From: Chitinophaga oryzae
GTDB taxonomy: Bacteria; Bacteroidota; Bacteroidia; Chitinophagales; Chitinophagaceae
Direction: 5' to 3'
DNA length: 64,000 bases
Assembly: GCF_012516375.2 (NCBI RefSeq)
Contig: NZ_CP051204.2
Span: 1,984,001-2,048,000 of the forward strand
The notes beneath the pieces were generated by a model. The model had not been told where the DNA came from. It saw only the letters and a list, made by a program, of their open reading frames with translations, and did no database searches. The translations under genes and the position numbers were made by a program. Shown piece by piece: positions 54,154 to 64,000 of the stretch (position 1 is the stretch's first letter; each line of letters begins with the position of its first letter).

Positions 54154-54735
54154 TTAGTGCATCAGGATTTTGAGGAGAAGGAGTATCCAGGTATAAGGGC
54201 GGTTCAGCCTGAGTTTCAATACTTTCAGCGCTTTGGTGAGGTGAGCTTCCGCTGTTTTTTCGGCGATGCCCATGCTGCGGGCCACTTCCGGGATGGTAAG
54301 GCCTTCATCCCTGCTGAGTTTGAAAACGAGCCGGCATTTCTCCGGCAGTACTTCCACTACGCCGTTGATCTGCTGTTGCAGGAACCGGGTGTAGATCTGT
54401 TCTTCGTCGAAGGTGGTGATGTCTGGCCCGGCTATCTGTTCTTTTATTTCGTCCCTGCGTTTCTGCCGTGCGTACTGTTTGAAGACGGACAGTTTCACGG
54501 CGGTGGCCAGGTAAGCGTTTACATTGTCGATGTACAGCTCGTTACGCCTGTTCCAGAGGCTGATAAACACTTCCTGTACAATTTCTTCCGCCATGGTTTT
54601 ATCCTTACAGTGCAGGTAGGCGACGGCCAGCAGCTGTTTCCAGTAGCGGTGATAAATTTCGGTAAAAGCGCCGCTGTCGCCCTCGCGGAGGGACAGCATC
54701 AGGTCAGCATCAGATGGTGATTGGTACCGATTCAT
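54154..54735 (-). CDS. ECF RNA polymerase sigma factor of the PUL
   Basis: 193 residues. Region 2 is SGAFTEIYHRYWKQLLAVAY and MAEEIVQEVFISLWNRR; region 4 is LPEKCRLVFKLSRDEGLTIP followed by EVARSMGIAEKTAEAHLTKA. This is the Bacteroidota ECF type that partners with FecR. When released it should drive the SusC/D operon. 137 nt separate it from fecR, so the two may be cotranscribed or have separate promoters. ATG 54735 is the start. Confidence 0.92.
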   Translation of the reverse strand: MNRYQSPSDADLMLSLREGDSGAFTEIYHRYWKQLLAVAYLHCKDKTMAEEIVQEVFISLWNRRNELYIDNVNAYLATAVKLSVFKQYARQKRRDEIKEQIAGPDITTFDEEQIYTRFLQQQINGVVEVLPEKCRLVFKLSRDEGLTIPEVARSMGIAEKTAEAHLTKALKVLKLRLNRPYTWILLLLKILMH

Positions 54736-55112
54736 GTGACAGGAGTGGTACGCAACATTATAAAAATAAATTCAGATTTTATATCAGGAAATGAAAAGAT
54801 AATACAAAAGCTATACAAGGGGTTATTGCTTTCTTAACTATTTTTTTGTATTTTAGATAGATGAAACATTGATCAGATTAACCCGTTTTATGATGTTTGT
54901 TTTGAAAAGTTATACCCGAACGTTGCTATCGCCTGCTAAAGCCATGCTGCTCTCCTGAGTTGTAACCCAGTTTTCCACAGGCATATTCAAAAAATATTAC
55001 AAGGAATGACTGCTGTTAAAGGCATCGTTTTCCTGATGTGTTTATGCGCTGAACAATCTGCCCATGGCCGTGTCGCTTGACTGAAGACAGGGTGGACGTA
55101 CTATTAAATGTT
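54736..55112. other. 377-bp divergent intergenic region
   Basis: It separates the ECF sigma gene (minus) from the lanthipeptide-like gene (plus). A TTG (54826-54828), 20-nt spacer, TAttTTaG (54849-54856) promoter candidate faces the peptide gene. A 22-codon frame at 54890-54958 is not convincing. Nothing else was recognised. Confidence 0.35.
54826..54856 (+). promoter_or_regulatory. candidate promoter for the lanthipeptide-like gene
   Basis: TTG at 54826-54828, a 20-nt spacer, and TAttTTaG at 54849-54856 (one mismatch to TAnnTTTG). It would give a leader of about 250 nt before the peptide start. Confidence 0.35.
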
Positions 55113-55118
55113 ATGAAA

Positions 55119-55277
55119 ATGAAAAAGAAAAAGCCCTCATTGACCAAAAAACTGATGTTCAACAAATCCACTATCAGTGCGCTGAGTGATCAAAAAGAGC
55201 TGTTAAACGGCCGTATTTCCTATCATACCTTCATTCATTGTGATGATGAAGTGCGGAGGAAAGGCCAGTTCTGTTAA
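55119..55277 (+). CDS. class I lanthipeptide-like precursor peptide
   Basis: 52 residues from ATG 55119; ATG 55113 would add two. The leader part KPSLTKKLMFNKSTISALSD has the KL-x-x-NK-x-TIS-x-L pattern of Bacteroidota class I lanthipeptide precursors, which Chitinophaga is known to make (pinensins). The region after the ELLNGR junction contains Ser34, Thr37, Cys41 and the terminal Cys52, suitable for one or two thioether rings. No LanB, LanC, protease or transporter lies in the window, so any maturation enzymes would have to act in trans. The alternative is an unmodified small peptide or a decayed precursor. Confidence 0.6.
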   Translation: MKKKKPSLTKKLMFNKSTISALSDQKELLNGRISYHTFIHCDDEVRRKGQFC

Positions 55278-55285
55278 AAGCAGGT

Positions 55286-55321
55286 GATAGTAACCCAGCG
55301 CCCCGGCCCTGGGTTACTATC
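55286..55321. terminator. bidirectional terminator
   Basis: A perfect 13-bp stem GATAGTAACCCAG/CTGGGTTACTATC (55286-55298 with 55309-55321) with a GC-rich loop lies between the convergent peptide gene and rph. Confidence 0.75.
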
Positions 55322-55328
55322 CCTGTTG

Positions 55329-57929
<2,601 letters not shown>

Positions 57930-58385
57930 CTATTTATCGTTGAGGGTGGTGGTAGTTTCCTGCATGATGGCTATAGCCTGTGTGAGGTATCGTTCGATGA
58001 CTTTGACCTCCTTTTCCGAAAAAGTCGCTGTCAGTTGTTCCGATTTCCGCCGGAAGTCCCTGTACAGCGGCTCAAACAGCGACATAATGAGTTTAGTATT
58101 GGGTTCGATGAGCACTTTTCTGCGGTCACCTTCTGCGAACTTTCTTTTCACCAGGTTTTTCTTTTCAAACCGGTCTATTAAACCGGTGACGGCGCCGGTG
58201 GTAAGCCCGGTGAGGCTGGCCAGTTCGCCTGCTGTCATTTCGCCCCGTTCCAGCAGGAAGCCCAGGTATTTATGGTCTGTGCCGGAAAGCCCTGCCTTCC
58301 GGGCCACGGCTTCGTGCATCTGAAGCGAAGTGTAGGCGTATGACTGGGTCAATTTTCTGATCTGTTTGATGAGTTCAGGTTCCAT
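57930..58385 (-). CDS. MarR-family transcriptional repressor of the rph operon
   Basis: 151 residues. The MarR winged helix is plain: YLGFLLERGEMTAGELASLT, GLTTGAVTGLIDRFEKKNLV and KRKFAEGDRRKVLIEPN. Helices at both ends form the dimer interface. A perfect palindrome lies on its promoter, so it probably represses itself and rph; a rifamycin or related compound might be the inducer (inference). It is 6 nt before rph. Confidence 0.88.
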   Translation of the reverse strand: MEPELIKQIRKLTQSYAYTSLQMHEAVARKAGLSGTDHKYLGFLLERGEMTAGELASLTGLTTGAVTGLIDRFEKKNLVKRKFAEGDRRKVLIEPNTKLIMSLFEPLYRDFRRKSEQLTATFSEKEVKVIERYLTQAIAIMQETTTTLNDK

Positions 58386-58404
58386 TTTTATCTTATTGTC
58401 TAAA

Positions 58405-58447
58405 TATCTTAGTTGCTAAGATAAATTGAATTAAAAAAGTAGCCAAA
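58405..58447 (-). promoter_or_regulatory. marR-rph promoter with overlapping palindromic operator
   Basis: The palindrome TATCTTAG-TTG-CTAAGATA (58405-58412 with 58416-58423) is perfect. On the minus strand TTTG (58447-58444), a 20-nt spacer and TATCTTAG (one mismatch to TAnnTTTG) place the right half of the palindrome exactly on the -7 box, 20 nt before the MarR start. This is a strong design for self-repression by MarR. Confidence 0.7.
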
Positions 58448-58850
58448 TAATTTCTGAGAAAATACAGCCAATGGTGGAGCACGGTCTCTGATCGGACTGT
58501 TCCTGCGTCCAATGCAACTATTTTAAAGAAGGAGGAAAAGGCGACCTATAGCGGGCCGGGGCCAGGCTATCTCTGGGTGGCCTCCTGAAAGAATTTCTCT
58601 GTAGTGCCCGGCCTGCTGAAAGAAGGACATTGGGGAACAGTACGCCCAGCGGAAATATAGCCCCGCATACTTTTGTCGTATATCCGCGAATGATGGTTCA
58701 TATCCCGCGAATATTAAACAGGATGGATAACGTGGCTTTTTTTTCTCATTTTTGACTGTACAGGAGCTAACAGGACAAGATAAGGGACGGATTTTTAACG
58801 ACTTCCTGTTTTAAGAAGGCGTTACCCCTGGAAATGTCAATACAAAAACT
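58448..58850. other. noncoding region upstream of the Imm70-like gene
   Basis: About 400 bp. A perfect TActTTTG box at 58668-58675 points to the plus strand but lacks an upstream TTG at normal spacing. Two related segments, ATATCCGCGAAT and ATATCCCGCGAAT, lie near 58680 and 58700. No gene is supported. Confidence 0.35.
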
Positions 58851-59267
58851 ATGGCAGTAGGACTATTTACCGCACCCATTTTTCATGCCATCGGCACTGG
58901 TGATTTTCTGCATTCTTTTTTCTCCACTATCGCTTACCGGCTGGAGGGAAGCAAATGGGGAAGCCGGTTTCCCGTGCTGATGAACGAACTGTTTATTGAC
59001 GGCATTGCGCCCGCGCAATGTGAGGCCGTGTTACAGGAACTGGCAGTCATTAAAAAGGAACTCTCTGCCATGCCGCCGGACCAAGTGGTATGGGACATCG
59101 ATGATCTTTCCAAACAACCACCGTGGGGAACGAACATCGCATCGACCATTAACAACCTCGCGGATTATTTTGTGACCAGTGATGGCAAAAAGCTGATAGC
59201 CGTCTTTGAAACGGCTTTAGATACCAGCATCAGGATACAAAAACCGCTGATCATCCGGTCTATATAA
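58851..59267 (+). CDS. Imm70-type immunity protein
   Basis: 138 residues without signal peptide. The sequence AVGLFTAPIFHAIGTGDFLH then SFFSTIAYRLEG, SKWGSRFPVLMNELF, PPDQVVWDIDDLSKQPPWGT and DYFVTSDGKKLIAVFETALD matches the pattern I associate with the Imm70 family of polymorphic-toxin immunity proteins. No toxin gene lies next to it, so it may be an orphan protecting against toxins of neighbours. It is 19 nt upstream of an exported unknown protein. The recognition is by memory of the family pattern only. Confidence 0.7.
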   Translation: MAVGLFTAPIFHAIGTGDFLHSFFSTIAYRLEGSKWGSRFPVLMNELFIDGIAPAQCEAVLQELAVIKKELSAMPPDQVVWDIDDLSKQPPWGTNIASTINNLADYFVTSDGKKLIAVFETALDTSIRIQKPLIIRSI

Positions 59268-59286
59268 GATTATTCAAAAAGATATC

Positions 59287-60126
59287 ATGATTAAAAAACT
59301 GTATTCAATCATCTCAATATTTACCACAAGCTGTATGGGACAGACGCCTCCGCCGGCAGCAGCAGCAGATAGCAGCTGGCTGCAAAAATCGTATGATCAT
59401 GTAGTGGAAATTGAACGAAAACATGTGGCGGAAGCCGGTGGTAACTGGCTGGTGGATCTTCCGCTGGTGGAAAGCCCGGACTCGCACTACGTGTTCTTCA
59501 TGGAAGCAAGAATACCTGCAGCGTTGTTTACACGTTCCAGTGCTTTTTATCCGGCTATCAAAGAATTTACGCTGATCGTGCCGGACTGGCAGTTTTATGA
59601 TGAGATAACGGAGCAGGCTACCCGTAAAGGTATGTGCATAGAACCTGCTACGACCAACATCTATTATCATATCCGGAGAGTAGATACTATGGTGAAAGTG
59701 GACAGTATCCACATTTCGGGAGAACAGCCGGTGGTGACTTTCCAACAACCGAAGGTACCGGCAGGCAATATGGTGGTGTACCGGAGTGAAAGCTACGGGT
59801 CTGCCTGTTGTCCCAAAGACCCCATGTGGGAGCTGGCGAAAGAAGATGCTGCGGTGATCAGAAGCTTTGAGCAACAACATAAGGTGTCTGTCAAGGGTAC
59901 CTATCGTCAGCAACAGGGAAAAGAGGGAGAACATACGGATTATTACACCTTGCCCGACCTCACTCCAAATCAGCGGCTGGATTTTATCCTGATGAAGCGT
60001 TCGCAGTGGATCGTTAACAAGGAAAAAAAGAAGATCACTTTCAGTCCGCAGGTGTTTACCCCATGGCTGGAGCCTTTTATCAAAGAAGGCTTCAGGGAGA
60101 TGCGGGAAGTGAAATATGACCAATAG
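59287..60126 (+). CDS. exported protein of unknown function
   Basis: 279 residues. An N-terminal signal peptide (KKLYSIISIFTTSCMGQ) may include a lipobox at Cys16, followed by a proline/alanine linker. The mature part is mixed beta/helix with SPDSHYVFFMEARIP, AIKEFTLIVPDWQFYDEITE and two adjacent cysteines in GSACCPKDPMWELAKEDAAV. It is 19 nt downstream of the Imm70-like gene and may be cotranscribed. Family not recognised. A strong terminator follows. Confidence 0.55.
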   Translation: MIKKLYSIISIFTTSCMGQTPPPAAAADSSWLQKSYDHVVEIERKHVAEAGGNWLVDLPLVESPDSHYVFFMEARIPAALFTRSSAFYPAIKEFTLIVPDWQFYDEITEQATRKGMCIEPATTNIYYHIRRVDTMVKVDSIHISGEQPVVTFQQPKVPAGNMVVYRSESYGSACCPKDPMWELAKEDAAVIRSFEQQHKVSVKGTYRQQQGKEGEHTDYYTLPDLTPNQRLDFILMKRSQWIVNKEKKKITFSPQVFTPWLEPFIKEGFREMREVKYDQ

Positions 60127-60167
60127 TGTTATTGACTGAATGCCATTCTGCAATCTGATTTTGTATT

Positions 60168-60198
60168 GAGCCATCCCGGTCGGGATGGCTCGTTTTTT
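60168..60198 (+). terminator. terminator
   Basis: A 10-bp stem GAGCCATCCC/GGGATGGCTC (60168-60177 with 60182-60191) with a 4-nt loop is followed by gTTTTTT. It ends the Imm70-like transcript and lies across an open frame upstream of the AraC start, which supports ATG 60242 for that gene. Confidence 0.85.
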
Positions 60199-60241
60199 AT
60201 TTTTAACTTTAGCAGGGACGATTTTTTATGTCCCGCTTGAC

Positions 60242-61057
60242 ATGCAGCTTTTACCATCGGCCATACTGGCGCCTTACATAAAGAATTATACCGTGGTCAC
60301 TATTGGGGAAGACCTTGACAACGAGGTGTTTTATCCCAGCGGGTATATGGATTTTGTGATCAACCTGTCGGGTGCTGCGGCCACTATCATCAATGGCAGA
60401 AGGAAAGACCTGCCGGAGATAGAGCTATTGGGGCATCTGACGCTGCCGACGCGGCTGACGGTGGCGAAAGGCACGGTGGTTTTGATCGCCCGGATTTACC
60501 CCCATGCAGGTGCTTTATTTTTTCCCAACCCGCTTTCGGAATTTACCAACTATGCCACCGATCTGTATGATATCCGTTTGCCGGAGATCCGGGAGCTGTA
60601 CGGCAGGATCATGGAAGCGGGCGCTATCAGGCAGAAGATCAGGGTGTTGGAGCAGTTCTTCCTTGCGCAGTTGGCAAAGCAGGAAAAGCATTTGCAGAAG
60701 GTGGCCATGGTGCAGCAGTTTTCCGGGCTGCTGTTGTCGGGCGATGATAAGCTGGACTTGCCTGCTATTGCCCGGAAGTCAGGAATGTCTGAAAGGTATA
60801 TCCAGAAGCTTTGCCTGCTGCATATCGGTATCAGTCCCGCTGCACTGGCAGCGGTGGTACGGTTTAACAGGGCCCTGCGGCTGGTGCTGGACACGCCGGC
60901 ATCGCTGACTGCCATCGCCTACGAGGGCGGCTACTATGATCAGGCACATTTTATCAAAGAATTCCGGAAGTTTACCGGTATAACTCCTTCAGCCGCGAGG
61001 CAGCGGCTGGCAAAGGACGATGTGGCGCTTCAGCAGGCAGTGAACATCGGTTTTTAG
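60242..61057 (+). CDS. AraC-family transcriptional regulator
   Basis: 271 residues from ATG 60242. The open frame extends back to 60185, but that part overlaps the terminator. The N-terminal 130 residues look like a DUF6597-type sensor domain (LAPYIKNYTVVTIGEDLDNE, FYPSGYMDFVINLSG). The C-terminus has the AraC double helix-turn-helix: LDLPAIARKSGMSERYIQKL and LTAIAYEGGYYDQAHFIKEF followed by RKFTGITPSAARQR. Target genes are unknown. Its stop overlaps the stop of the convergent DUF4440 gene by 4 nt. Confidence 0.85.
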   Translation: MQLLPSAILAPYIKNYTVVTIGEDLDNEVFYPSGYMDFVINLSGAAATIINGRRKDLPEIELLGHLTLPTRLTVAKGTVVLIARIYPHAGALFFPNPLSEFTNYATDLYDIRLPEIRELYGRIMEAGAIRQKIRVLEQFFLAQLAKQEKHLQKVAMVQQFSGLLLSGDDKLDLPAIARKSGMSERYIQKLCLLHIGISPAALAAVVRFNRALRLVLDTPASLTAIAYEGGYYDQAHFIKEFRKFTGITPSAARQRLAKDDVALQQAVNIGF

Positions 61058-61503
61058 TTATTTCGCGGATGGTTGCTGCTGAACATGTCCCTGTACATTT
61101 TCCATCCGTCGGCAGTCTTTTTCCAGATGACGATGACTTTGCCGTCGTCTATTTTATGGCCTTGCTGGTCAGTCATTTCATAAAAACTCTCTTCCGTGAC
61201 ATAGGTTTGCCCGTCGCCGTACAGGTGCCGGATGGTGAACCTGGTGTTTACTTTAGGGCCGTCTTTGAAAAATTTGGCCATGTTGTCCATGCCGCATACC
61301 GGCGCCGCATTGGGAGGATACAGGCAGGCATCGGCGGTATAACGTGTCAGGATGCTGCCGTCGTTTTTATTGGCTAAATCGGAGTATACGGCATTACTGG
61401 CTTCAATCGCTTTCCTGGCTGCTTTTAACGATGGACTTTCAGACTGCCCCTGCGCGCCATAGCAGGCGGATGTTAGCAGGATTAAAAGAAGGAGTGGTTT
61501 CAT
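61054..61503 (-). CDS. secreted DUF4440 / SnoaL-like protein
   Basis: 149 residues. Signal peptide ends YGAQGQ. The mature 125 residues form an NTF2-like cone: AIEASNAVYSDLANKNDGSI, RYTADACLYPPNAAPVCGMD, DGKVIVIWKKTADGWKMYRD. Such domains act as small-molecule binding or isomerase-like pockets. The substrate is unknown, and two cysteines may be linked. Convergent with the AraC gene. Confidence 0.75.
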   Translation of the reverse strand: MKPLLLLILLTSACYGAQGQSESPSLKAARKAIEASNAVYSDLANKNDGSILTRYTADACLYPPNAAPVCGMDNMAKFFKDGPKVNTRFTIRHLYGDGQTYVTEESFYEMTDQQGHKIDDGKVIVIWKKTADGWKMYRDMFSSNHPRNN

Positions 61504-61566
61504 CTGTCTTTTTTCTGCAAAACAAGTGCTTTTGAGCAGCCTGAAATTGTAAAATTGCGAACAACT

Positions 61567-62151
61567 TCATTTAGAAGCGATAAACGTATAGTCGTGTTCC
61601 ATAAGCTTCTGCAGGTATTCATCGAAACTGCCGGCGATGACCCGGTAGTTGTCTGGGTCGTGCAGGAAACGGACCACTTGCCCGGAGATGCCGCCGGGAG
61701 CCGGGTTAAAGTCGAGGTAGAGTTTGGAAGTACCGCCATTGTTCATACAATCGGAAAAACACAACCAGCGGTCCATATTGACGGCCGAATCGATACCGGT
61801 ATCTACCAGGTCCGGCGCCTCGTCAGCGTCTTCTCCGTATATGTCCCGTATGCTCACGCTGTATTTGTTTTTTTTCAGTATCTGGTCAACGGACTTCAGG
61901 TAATACGGGTACCGGTGTACGTCGGACCCTAATATTAACACGGAAACGGTATGTTCACCATATTCCCGCCAGTAGGTGCCGTCGATTTTTGAGAGCAGTT
62001 GCAGCAGCGACGCAGGACAGTCGGGGTAGGTTTGCTGCAGTCTTGCCAGTTGCGCAGGGGTGGCTCCCGAAGCATAGGCCAGCAGGGCTTTGTCTTTTTC
62101 AGGCAGCCGCTCCTGCAGGCCGGCCAGGTATTGCTCAACGATGTTTTTCAT
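61567..62151 (-). CDS. SMI1/KNR4 (SUKH) family protein, candidate immunity protein
   Basis: 194 residues. The SUKH pattern is visible: ATPAQLARLQQTYPDCPASL then LQLLSKIDG, HTVSVLILGSDVHRY and YLDFNPAPGGISGQVVRFLH. SUKH proteins are frequent immunity proteins for contact-dependent or RHS toxins. No toxin is adjacent. The GNAT gene upstream on this strand overlaps its start by 17 nt, so they are cotranscribed. Confidence 0.75.
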   Translation of the reverse strand: MKNIVEQYLAGLQERLPEKDKALLAYASGATPAQLARLQQTYPDCPASLLQLLSKIDGTYWREYGEHTVSVLILGSDVHRYPYYLKSVDQILKKNKYSVSIRDIYGEDADEAPDLVDTGIDSAVNMDRWLCFSDCMNNGGTSKLYLDFNPAPGGISGQVVRFLHDPDNYRVIAGSFDEYLQKLMEHDYTFIASK

Positions 62152-62695
62152 CTGTGTAATTTACAGCAAAAACATATTCCATCCCGTCTGTTTCATCCAT
62201 GACTTCATCCACTTTGATGAAGCCGAGGGAGGTCACCAGGTTCAGCGACGGCAGGTTATCCGGTGCGATGGAAGCCACAAACCGGTGGACCTGAAAATGC
62301 TCCCGCGCCCAGTTGAACATTGCAGTCGCGGCTTCCCTGGCGTATCCTTTTCTGCGGTACGGTTCAAAGACCTGGTAGCCGATTTCCACGGCGTTTTCCA
62401 GGTAGTCTTTGGAGGCGTGGGGATCAGGACTGGTGTGAAAGCGGATAAGGCCGATGGTTTTATTTTCCCCGCTGAGGATGATGGCGCGTGAAGCCCAGGG
62501 TGGGTAGCTGGCATCGGTGACTAGCTGCTTTTTGTCGTGATGCAGGCTGCTGGGGTGGTCCAGCATGGCGGCGGGTATCCCGGCTCCGAGGAGGACAGAT
62601 GCTTTCTCCAGATTGCCGGCAAGGCAGGCGTCTCTTACCTCGTCGCCTAGTAAGCGGAGGGTGAGCCGTGGAGTGATGATGTCTGTGGAGGGCAT
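62135..62695 (-). CDS. GNAT-family N-acetyltransferase
   Basis: 186 residues. It resembles RimJ/RimL-type acetyltransferases: TPRLTLRLLGDEVRDACLAG, IGYQVFEPYRRKGYAREAAT (acetyl-CoA loop) and PDNLPSLNLVTSLGFIKVDE. It would transfer an acetyl group from acetyl-CoA to a protein N-terminus or small molecule; the substrate is unknown. Its 3' end overlaps the SUKH gene. Confidence 0.85.
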   Translation of the reverse strand: MPSTDIITPRLTLRLLGDEVRDACLAGNLEKASVLLGAGIPAAMLDHPSSLHHDKKQLVTDASYPPWASRAIILSGENKTIGLIRFHTSPDPHASKDYLENAVEIGYQVFEPYRRKGYAREAATAMFNWAREHFQVHRFVASIAPDNLPSLNLVTSLGFIKVDEVMDETDGMEYVFAVNYTDEKHR

Positions 62696-62795
62696 GTGGT
62701 TGGGTTTTAGGTGGATGAAGATGGACCTGCAATTTAGGCATTGGGAGTTAAATGAGTGCAGGAGTGAAAGTGAATCAGATTAAAACAATAGATAG

Positions 62796-62842
62796 AAAGT
62801 GTAAAACAAACTGCAAGTAAATACCAGTTTGTTTTACACTTT
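62796..62842 (-). terminator. terminator of the RHS toxin/immunity unit
   Basis: A perfect 18-bp inverted repeat AAAGTGTAAAACAAACTG (62796-62813) pairs with 62825-62842 around an 11-nt loop, just after the immunity gene on the minus strand. Confidence 0.7.
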
Positions 62843-62849
62843 TGCGTCT

Positions 62850-63242
62850 TTACTTTATTGAGTTATTTTTTTTAAGGAAGTAATATACTATACAGCCAAT
62901 TCCAGATATTAAGCCAACAGAAAGTAAATAAAATGCTGGAATAACAGACTCTGACGGAAACATTATGAAGGACACTCCAGCTAGATATTTCATATCGATG
63001 TATTCACCCACATAATGTTGATCGCAGAAGGTCATTCCTACTTGTTTGAAATATTCGTTGTCTCTATACTTAAAAACAGCGATGTGTTTTACTTTAGTCC
63101 CAATACAACTGTTGGGGAGTTTTGAGATTTGCATCTTCACAATAATACCATCTCTTTCAACCTGAAATTGCCTGTAATTCAATAGAATTGAAACTATGCA
63201 CCCCAAAGCTATAATAATCCCACCCCAAAAATATATTTTCAT
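62850..63242 (-). CDS. membrane protein, putative RHS-toxin immunity protein
   Basis: 130 residues. Membrane helices at about 4-20 (YFWGGIIIALGCIVSILL) and 100-122 (AFYLLSVGLISGIGCIVYYF), with a loop of about 75 residues between them (VERDGIIVKMQISKLPNSCI, KHIAVFKYRDNEYFKQVGMT). Its ATG is one base after the stop of the RHS C-terminal toxin (TAATATG), the usual position of an immunity gene. A membrane-bound immunity protein would fit a toxin that acts at the inner membrane. No family is recognised. Its base content is AT-rich, like the toxin end. Confidence 0.65.
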   Translation of the reverse strand: MKIYFWGGIIIALGCIVSILLNYRQFQVERDGIIVKMQISKLPNSCIGTKVKHIAVFKYRDNEYFKQVGMTFCDQHYVGEYIDMKYLAGVSFIMFPSESVIPAFYLLSVGLISGIGCIVYYFLKKNNSIK

Positions 63243-63243
63243 A

Positions 63244-64000
63244 TTACCTAAATGGTTTTAAAAAATTGATTCTTCTAATTTCTGCATCATTTATGTTTGC
63301 TTGTAACGGAGAGTTCTCCTTTACAGGCTTTCTTAAATAGTTCGAGGTTTCCTGTAATGCATTTCCTGCTGACCCTCCCGCTGTATTTTTAATAACTTCA
63401 TTAGTTACTTGTTTTGTATTCAATGTCTGCACCTGAGTATTTAGTTGGGAACGTAGAGATCGCACGGTTGCAGCCCTTCCTGAACTGGTTGGATCGCCTA
63501 TCGTTATTCTAATTGCTCTATCAAGCTGTCTTTCTGTCGCTGAAATTGCATTAGCAGTAGCTCGGGTGGAAATTGGACTTATTTTCGCTGTTAATAAGTC
63601 TCCCACTCTTGAAGCACCAACATCACTTAGGGTTTGTGCTACACTTACGGATCCGTCTCCAGCATATTGTTTGGCGGCTGACTCTGCTGTTAATCTGGTT
63701 AAATTAAGTGCTTCCACACCTACTTTGCCTGCAATAGAAGCAGGGGTAAGCGCAGACAGGCCTCCGGATAGCGCGCCTGATACCGCTGAAATACCAATTG
63801 ACCAGAAATCAACCTCTGTAAACGAAGCTCTAAGTGGTTTTCCGCTTGCTAAGTTCTTAGTTACTTGTGTTCCATAGTCAACAGCTGCTCCAACAATGGC
63901 TCCTACAATACAATTGGGACATTTCCCATCAGGGTCATTATATTTAATAGGATCATTTTTAGCAAAGTGATAAGGGCTGATTCTTTCTTGTTCACCACTT
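63244..64000 (-). CDS. RHS repeat-associated polymorphic toxin, C-terminal part
   Basis: 251 residues visible, running off the right edge. The RHS core end is recognisable as SPYHFAKNDPIKYNDPDG. After the DPDG boundary comes the variable toxin: CPNCIVGAIVGAAVDYGTQV, then two Gly/Ala-rich hydrophobic stretches (SIGISAVSGALSGGLSALTP), and a mostly helical, basic tail (ATERQLDRAIRITIG, AATVRSLRSQLNTQVQ). No nuclease or deaminase motif is seen. The hydrophobic stretches suggest a pre-toxin or membrane-active region. The core would form the shell that encloses the toxin; export by T6SS or another route is not shown here. Start lies outside the window. Confidence 0.75.
   Translation of the reverse strand, partial: SGEQERISPYHFAKNDPIKYNDPDGKCPNCIVGAIVGAAVDYGTQVTKNLASGKPLRASFTEVDFWSIGISAVSGALSGGLSALTPASIAGKVGVEALNLTRLTAESAAKQYAGDGSVSVAQTLSDVGASRVGDLLTAKISPISTRATANAISATERQLDRAIRITIGDPTSSGRAATVRSLRSQLNTQVQTLNTKQVTNEVIKNTAGGSAGNALQETSNYLRKPVKENSPLQANINDAEIRRINFLKPFR

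Overview
The window looks like chromosomal DNA from a Chitinophaga-like member of the Bacteroidota (Chitinophagaceae). The evidence is a Bacteroidota-type T6SS (subtype iii), a SusC/SusD pair with an N-terminal STN domain controlled by an ECF sigma/FecR pair, a T9SS sorting tail, many lipoproteins, and promoters of the TTG...TAnnTTTG type in place of the proteobacterial -35/-10. I saw no rRNA, tRNA, CRISPR array, insertion sequence or replication origin.

Layout. 1-5.5 kb: edge of a T6SSiii locus (divergent PKD membrane protein, then tssG-tssN-tssK-tssO-tssD). 6.1-14.3 kb: small secreted proteins, a LuxR-type regulator divergent from a DUF1349 gene, and a minus-strand set of NAD(P)-binding protein, MBL hydrolase, Na+/H+ antiporter and bestrophin, followed by a HEIGH-type lipoprotein protease. 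15.0-19.5 kb: a three-gene operon of secreted fibre-like proteins, the last with a T9SS tail. 20.0-23.5 kb: a redox operon without export signals (FAD-SLDH-like small subunit, GMC oxidoreductase with an Fe-S motif, VioB-like ferritin-fold protein). 23.7-28.9 kb: a membrane polyamine-type operon (SpeD-like, DUF4178, small TM protein, DUF350, membrane-fused SpeE-like, flavin oxidase). 28.9-34.7 kb: a tripartite RND efflux operon. 34.8-40.5 kb: small exported proteins, an AT-rich pair of unrecognised genes, DUF4846 and DUF6624 proteins, and an HxlR regulator. 40.5-54.7 kb: a polysaccharide utilisation locus (ECF sigma, FecR, SusC, SusD, two DUF6528 lipoproteins, GH20, GH106). 55.1-58.4 kb: a lone class I lanthipeptide-like precursor, then a marR-rph operon (rifampin phosphotransferase) with a palindromic operator on its promoter. 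58.8-64.0 kb: Imm70, an exported unknown protein, an AraC regulator, a DUF4440 protein, SUKH, GNAT, and at the edge the C-terminal end of an RHS toxin with a membrane immunity candidate.

How the parts relate. Both ends of the window concern competition between bacteria: T6SS machinery on the left, RHS toxin/immunity and orphan immunity-like genes on the right. The middle is nutrient capture, efflux and envelope functions. The least understood multi-gene units are the 20.0-23.5 kb redox trio, the 23.7-28.9 kb polyamine-type operon (its SpeD-like enzyme lacks two standard catalytic residues) and the AT-rich pair at 36.4-38.3 kb.
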